Shown here in pieces: positions 7,401 through 10,151 of a stretch of 10,151 nt of DNA (position 1 is its first letter; each line of letters begins with the position of its first letter). The translations under genes were made by a program, and so were the position numbers. Under the pieces are notes generated by a model. It saw nothing but the letters and a program-made list of their open reading frames with translations, was not told the DNA's origin and ran no database searches. This DNA is from Larix sibirica (taxonomy: Eukaryota; Streptophyta; Pinopsida; Pinales; Pinaceae), in the NCBI GenBank assembly GCA_004151065.3, contig NWUY0304148983.1, positions 12,265 through 22,415 of the forward strand, in the 5' to 3' direction.

Positions 7401-8260
7401 ATGTCCATCATCCTACTTGGGATAACATGTTATCCAATCTAGAGAAGCACCTTTCTAGCTAGAATTTTCAATCCCTTAATTTGGTTGGACATCTAACTCT
7501 CTTAAAGTATTTTATTTACAATATGAGTTCCTACATTTCTCCATTTTTGTTTCTCCTAAGTCTCTTCTCAATGAAATCCGAAGCCTCCAACACTCTTTTA
7601 TGTGGGGTGGCTCTAAATGGTAAAGCTGCAAATGGGCCATTGTTGCTAGGAACAAAGTCTTTATGCCCAAATTGCAAGGTGGTCTTAGTTTTAGGGATCC
7701 TGAGATTGAAAACAAATCCCATAAAAAAATGGTGGAGATGGCTTAACAACCCCTCTTCCTTATGGGATCAAGTTTTTAAAAGAATATACAACCCTAATGC
7801 GGACCATAGAGAGCTCATTCGGATCCAAAAAAGAAACCTAGGGTCACTCATTTGGAATGCATCCTGGAAAAATCGATCCCCGATTCAACAACACACTTTT
7901 TGGGAAATCCAAAATGGGTAGACAACTCTTTTGTGGGAAGACACCTAACAACTATATCCCTAACTCATCAATTACCCCCATAGATATCTCTTTAGCTTGG
8001 CTACTCACAACACTAATGGCATGTTGGTATCCCATTTTTGGAATCCTCTAGAGAATAGAATTCAATGGAGCACTTGGGTGGACAAATCCCTTTGGCCTAA
8101 CCCCCTCCCAAGTTTCCCATATAACAAATTCTAGAGGGACATTCAAGCCTAAAGAATCTCTATTCATAATGGGTAGGATATTCTTCGTTGGAGCTATCAG
8201 AATGAAGGCATTTTCAACATTAATTAAGCTTATTCCTTTTTTTCCAATCACGGTAATGAT
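7401..8260 (+). pseudogene. LINE ORF2 region between RT and zf-RVT, decayed
   Basis: Family-like blocks continue: a stop at 7460 where relatives have Trp, then SLNLVGHLTLLK (near 7471-7506). QHSFMWGGSKW follows in another frame from 7588, with CKWAIVARNKVFMPKLQGGL and RDPEI up to about 7705. KKWWRWLNNPSSLWDQVFKRIYNP is back in the earlier frame near 7720-7795. From 7860 to 8250 the similarity is weaker and crossed by stops. At least two frame changes occur between 7540 and 7725. This part links polymerase and zinc domains in the intact element and has no separate function of its own. Confidence 0.75.
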
Positions 8261-8264
8261 CTAG

Positions 8265-8440
8265 GTGAACAAACATGGAAACATATATGGACTTAGAATT
8301 TCTGGCCAAAGGTATCAACTTTTCTCTAGTTGGTGGCTCGAGGAAAGATTCTCACCTAGGACCGTCTCATCAAATGCGGTTTTGAGGGTCCCTCCAAGTG
8401 TGTTCTCTATGGAAACTTCTCTGAAGATATTAAGTGTCTC
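8265..8440 (+). pseudogene. zf-RVT (zinc-binding in reverse transcriptase) domain, broken
   Basis: In one frame (starting at positions such as 8294, 8327 and 8357) the order FWPKV-STFL-LVARGKILT-DRLIKCGFEGPSKC is read. This matches the plant LINE zf-RVT pattern FWPKVxxFLWxxxxxxILTWDxLxxRGxxGPxxC. TAG stops stand at 8294-8296, 8327-8329 and 8357-8359. The last two occupy positions that are Trp in relatives, so each is explained by TGG changing to TAG. The domain is thought to aid nucleic-acid binding by ORF2. Confidence 0.8.
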
Positions 8441-8839
8441 TTCAACTCTCTTGGCTTCATTAATTCTCTTTGGGACAAGGGATCTATCATTTTCAAACAA
8501 CGGGATCATAACAAAAGCAATATTGAATTGCTAGTTGGAGAACTCATATCTATCACAATAATATTGTAAGCCCCATATGGAAGCTCTTCCTAGGATTCCT
8601 TATGTGGGAAGCATGGAAGGAATAGAATAAAATAATATTCAAAGACTCCTGCCTTCACTATTCTCAAGTTTGGAAAATATCATCTCTGAAATTCAATGAT
8701 AAATCTATTCTCTTCGAGCCATGGAAAGTAGATAATTGGAAAGGCAAGTCTGAGGACAATCTCATCCTTCGGGCCTAGGTCCTTTCAACCCATTTGACCA
8801 CTCCCTCTCTCTTTTTTTTTGCACGACCCTTTATGAGTC

Positions 8840-9200
8840 CTACTTATTGGTCTCCTCCAAACCCTGGTTTTATCAAGCTCAAATTTGATGGGGAGTGCAA
8901 AGGAAACCTAGAGCCAATGGGATATGGTGGTGGTTTCCAACATGAATTAGGGAATATTATTTGCATCTTTACAAGTATATTAGGGATTGATAGTAATAAT
9001 CTATGCATCTCTATGCAATGGCTCAAGGCATCCAAATTTTAGTTCAAGAGGGTTATGAAAATCTCATTGTGGAAGGTGTCTCCAAATTAATGATCCAAAT
9101 CCTCACCATACTTCTTAATGGATCTTCCATCAGCAAATTTTATCCTAGTTGGAGATTGGATTCTAAACTAGATGGGCTCTCTCAGTTTTTGACCAAATAA
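8840..9200 (+). pseudogene. LINE C-terminal RNase H domain, catalytically dead
   Basis: The sequence reads YWSPPNPGFIKLKFDGECKGN, then a GGG.Q.E.GNIICIF block and SNN (8840-9000). After a frameshift it reads MHLYAMAQGIQILVQEGYENLIVEGVSKLM (9003-9092) and PSWRLDSKLDGL. The first catalytic Asp is present in FDG (8887-8889). The catalytic Glu expected just after SNN is lost at the frameshift. The second Asp, in the family VEGDS motif, is Val here (GTC, 9078-9080). This domain removes RNA from the RNA-DNA hybrid in active plant L1-type elements. Confidence 0.82.
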
Positions 9201-9417
9201 ATGGCCATTATTAGTACAAGGAAAAGACCATGCAGCGAAGGTCATAGATGAGGCTTTTAATGTTACAATATTGGCAAAAATTCTCAAAAAAGCCTCCGCT
9301 ACAACCGCCACTAATGGTAACAGAGGTTATTATGGATATATTTTATAACTAAAAAATATCGGCGGGTAGATGTTTTAGCATATGTTCTTTTACCAGTTCA
9401 TTTTGTTTAAATTGTGT

Positions 9418-9981
9418 GCATCGGTGCGTGTATTAACACAATGCACCGGTGTTGTACGATATAAAAATATGCACCGTTGCACTCAAACAGAACAAGCATC
9501 AGAAAGAACCCAATTTTAACGTCACACCTATGCTTTTGTTTAGATTTTACGCAGTTGTGCTTACACACAAAATAAATGCACCAATGCGATATGTTACATC
9601 ATATGCACCAAACAATTTTTAATAGTTTAAAATTTACGGGTCTTATCCATTTATAAGACCGCACCAGTGCATTCCATTGTAAAACGCATCGGTGCATACA
9701 AACTATCAAAATAACCTGGTCCATTTAAATAACTAAAGTGAACCAGAATGCTTAAATACAAAAAAAACTCCGGTTAATATAAGCTTTGATAGTTCTCAGT
9801 GCTTATAAACCATTAACATGCATCGGTGCTATAAAAAAACTAAAACGCACTGTAGAAGTTGTCTGGCACGTGGAAATTCTTTTTTTTTAATTTAATGGTG
9901 TGTTTAATTTACATTGGAGAGTCAGGCCTGTCGTTGACATAAATGCACCAATGCATATTGTTAAGGTAGACACACCGGTGA
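9418..9981. repeat. Cluster of 10-bp near-palindromes, consensus GCACCRRTGC
   Basis: Copies in forward orientation are at 9443 (GCACCGGTGT), 9471 (GCACCGTTGC), 9578 and 9945 (GCACCAATGC), 9661 (GCACCAGTGC) and, weaker, 9605 and 9972 (ACACCGGTGA). Copies on the minus strand at 9418-9427, 9686-9695 and 9830-9839 all read GCACCGATGC. Most have AT or AC just before and an AT-rich flank. Neighbouring copies are often 25-28 bp apart (9418/9443/9471, 9661/9686, 9945/9972), with gaps of 83-144 bp between groups. Such mixed-orientation short repeats are typical of transposon subterminal regions (CACTA, hAT) where transposase binds. That role is inference. Confidence 0.8.
9639..9660. repeat. Perfect 8-bp inverted repeat (hairpin) inside the near-palindrome cluster
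   Basis: GGTCTTAT at 9639-9646 and ATAAGACC at 9653-9660 are perfect inverted copies with a six-base loop. The right arm abuts the GCACCAGTGC copy at 9661-9670. No T run follows, so it does not look like a terminator. Confidence 0.8.
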
Positions 9982-10074
9982 GACATCAATTATCAAAATC
10001 AACAGATATGATTCTTTGAACAGTGGCTGTTAAATATTGTAACTTCAAAGAATATTATATTTGTACTTTATTAT

Positions 10075-10140
10075 TCCGGAGATGTTTCATCCCTCCGAGG
10101 TAACCCTATTATGTATCCGGAGATGTTCATTCCTCCGAGG
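10075..10140. repeat. Two copies of a 25-26-bp hairpin-forming repeat (period 41) at the right edge
   Basis: TCCGGAGATGTTTCAT plus CCCTCCGAGG at 10075-10100 recurs as a 25-bp version at 10116-10140, differing by one indel and one substitution. In each copy CGGAG and CTCCG are inverted arms with about an 11-base loop. After the copies come TAACCC (10101-10106) and GGGTTA (10139-10144), which are inverted relative to each other. The array may continue past the window. Confidence 0.85.
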
Positions 10141-10151
10141 GTTAGTATTAA

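Larger units (their letters stand above)
6171..9290 (+). mobile_element. 5'-truncated, dead plant LINE ORF2 (RT, zf-RVT, RNase H)
   Basis: In the plus direction this stretch reads, across shifting frames, as the C-terminal two thirds of a plant LINE ORF2. It opens with a WLKDG block (6171-6185) and FFHDSM. Next are a linker (about 6265-6445), reverse transcriptase (6472-7400), a thumb/connection region with WGGSKW (7603-7620) and WWRWL (near 7730), a zf-RVT domain (8265-8440) and a terminal RNase H (8840-9200). The apurinic endonuclease and ORF1 are missing, as expected of the 5' truncation usual for LINE insertions. There are at least seven in-frame stops and several frameshifts. No clear poly(A) tail is seen, so the right end near 9290 is approximate. 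Confidence 0.88.
9291..10151. other. Non-coding stretch at the right edge, rich in short ordered motifs
   Basis: No coding sequence is recognised on either strand. It contains the near-palindrome cluster, the hairpin and the edge repeat described separately. It may be one end of a non-autonomous DNA transposon cut by the window edge, but no terminal inverted repeat or target-site duplication can be shown. I looked here on the minus strand for the missing first 26 codons of the kelch pseudogene, as expected if the LINE had split it, and did not find them. Confidence 0.55.

Noticed and set aside
6171-9290. Endogenous virus or LTR retroelement
   Set aside because: The order RT, zf-RVT, terminal RNase H without protease, integrase or LTRs is that of a plant LINE ORF2.
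9639-9660. Transcription terminator hairpin
   Set aside because: No T tract follows, no gene ends here, and the setting is eukaryotic.

Overview
The window looks like nuclear DNA of a land plant, probably a gymnosperm. The reasons are one intronless F-box/kelch gene of plant type, long AT-rich intergenic stretches full of decayed tandem repeats, and two broken plant LINE retrotransposons of the kind with DUF4283/zinc-knuckle ORF1 and RT/zf-RVT/RNase H ORF2. The conifer assignment is inference from how familiar the LINE protein pieces look. No database was searched. Two N bases at 169-170 show this is draft assembly.

Layout: (1) about 150-1440, minus strand: remnant of a LINE ORF1 (DUF4283-like core and CCHC_4-type knuckle) with stops, frameshifts and small tandem duplications. 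Its ORF2 would lie off the left edge. (2) 1441-2460: AT-rich spacer with a 172-bp imperfect duplication and shorter repeats. (3) 2471-3713, plus strand: the only gene that looks intact, with duplicated TATA boxes, a duplicated 31-bp segment in the leader and a 352-residue F-box/kelch protein resembling the KMD/KFB family of SCF substrate receptors. (4) 3714-5500: no gene, several degenerate tandem repeats (49-bp and 96-bp units and a dispersed 26-bp motif). (5) 5795-6170, minus strand: an inverted, truncated and disabled copy of codons about 27-159 of the same F-box/kelch gene. (6) 6171-about 9290, plus strand: a 5'-truncated, dead LINE ORF2 that begins exactly where the gene fragment stops. 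(7) 9291-10151: no gene, a cluster of about ten 10-bp near-palindromes (consensus GCACCRRTGC) in both orientations, a perfect 8-bp-stem hairpin, and a 41-bp-period repeat running to the right edge.

How the parts relate: only the F-box/kelch gene is likely to make protein. The inverted fragment 2.1 kb downstream shares identical blocks of 24 and 25 nt with it, so a read-through or antisense transcript could in principle pair with its mRNA. The two best candidates for something undescribed are this inverted pair and the GCACCRRTGC cluster, which resembles the subterminal repeats of a DNA transposon but has no visible terminal inverted repeat inside the window.
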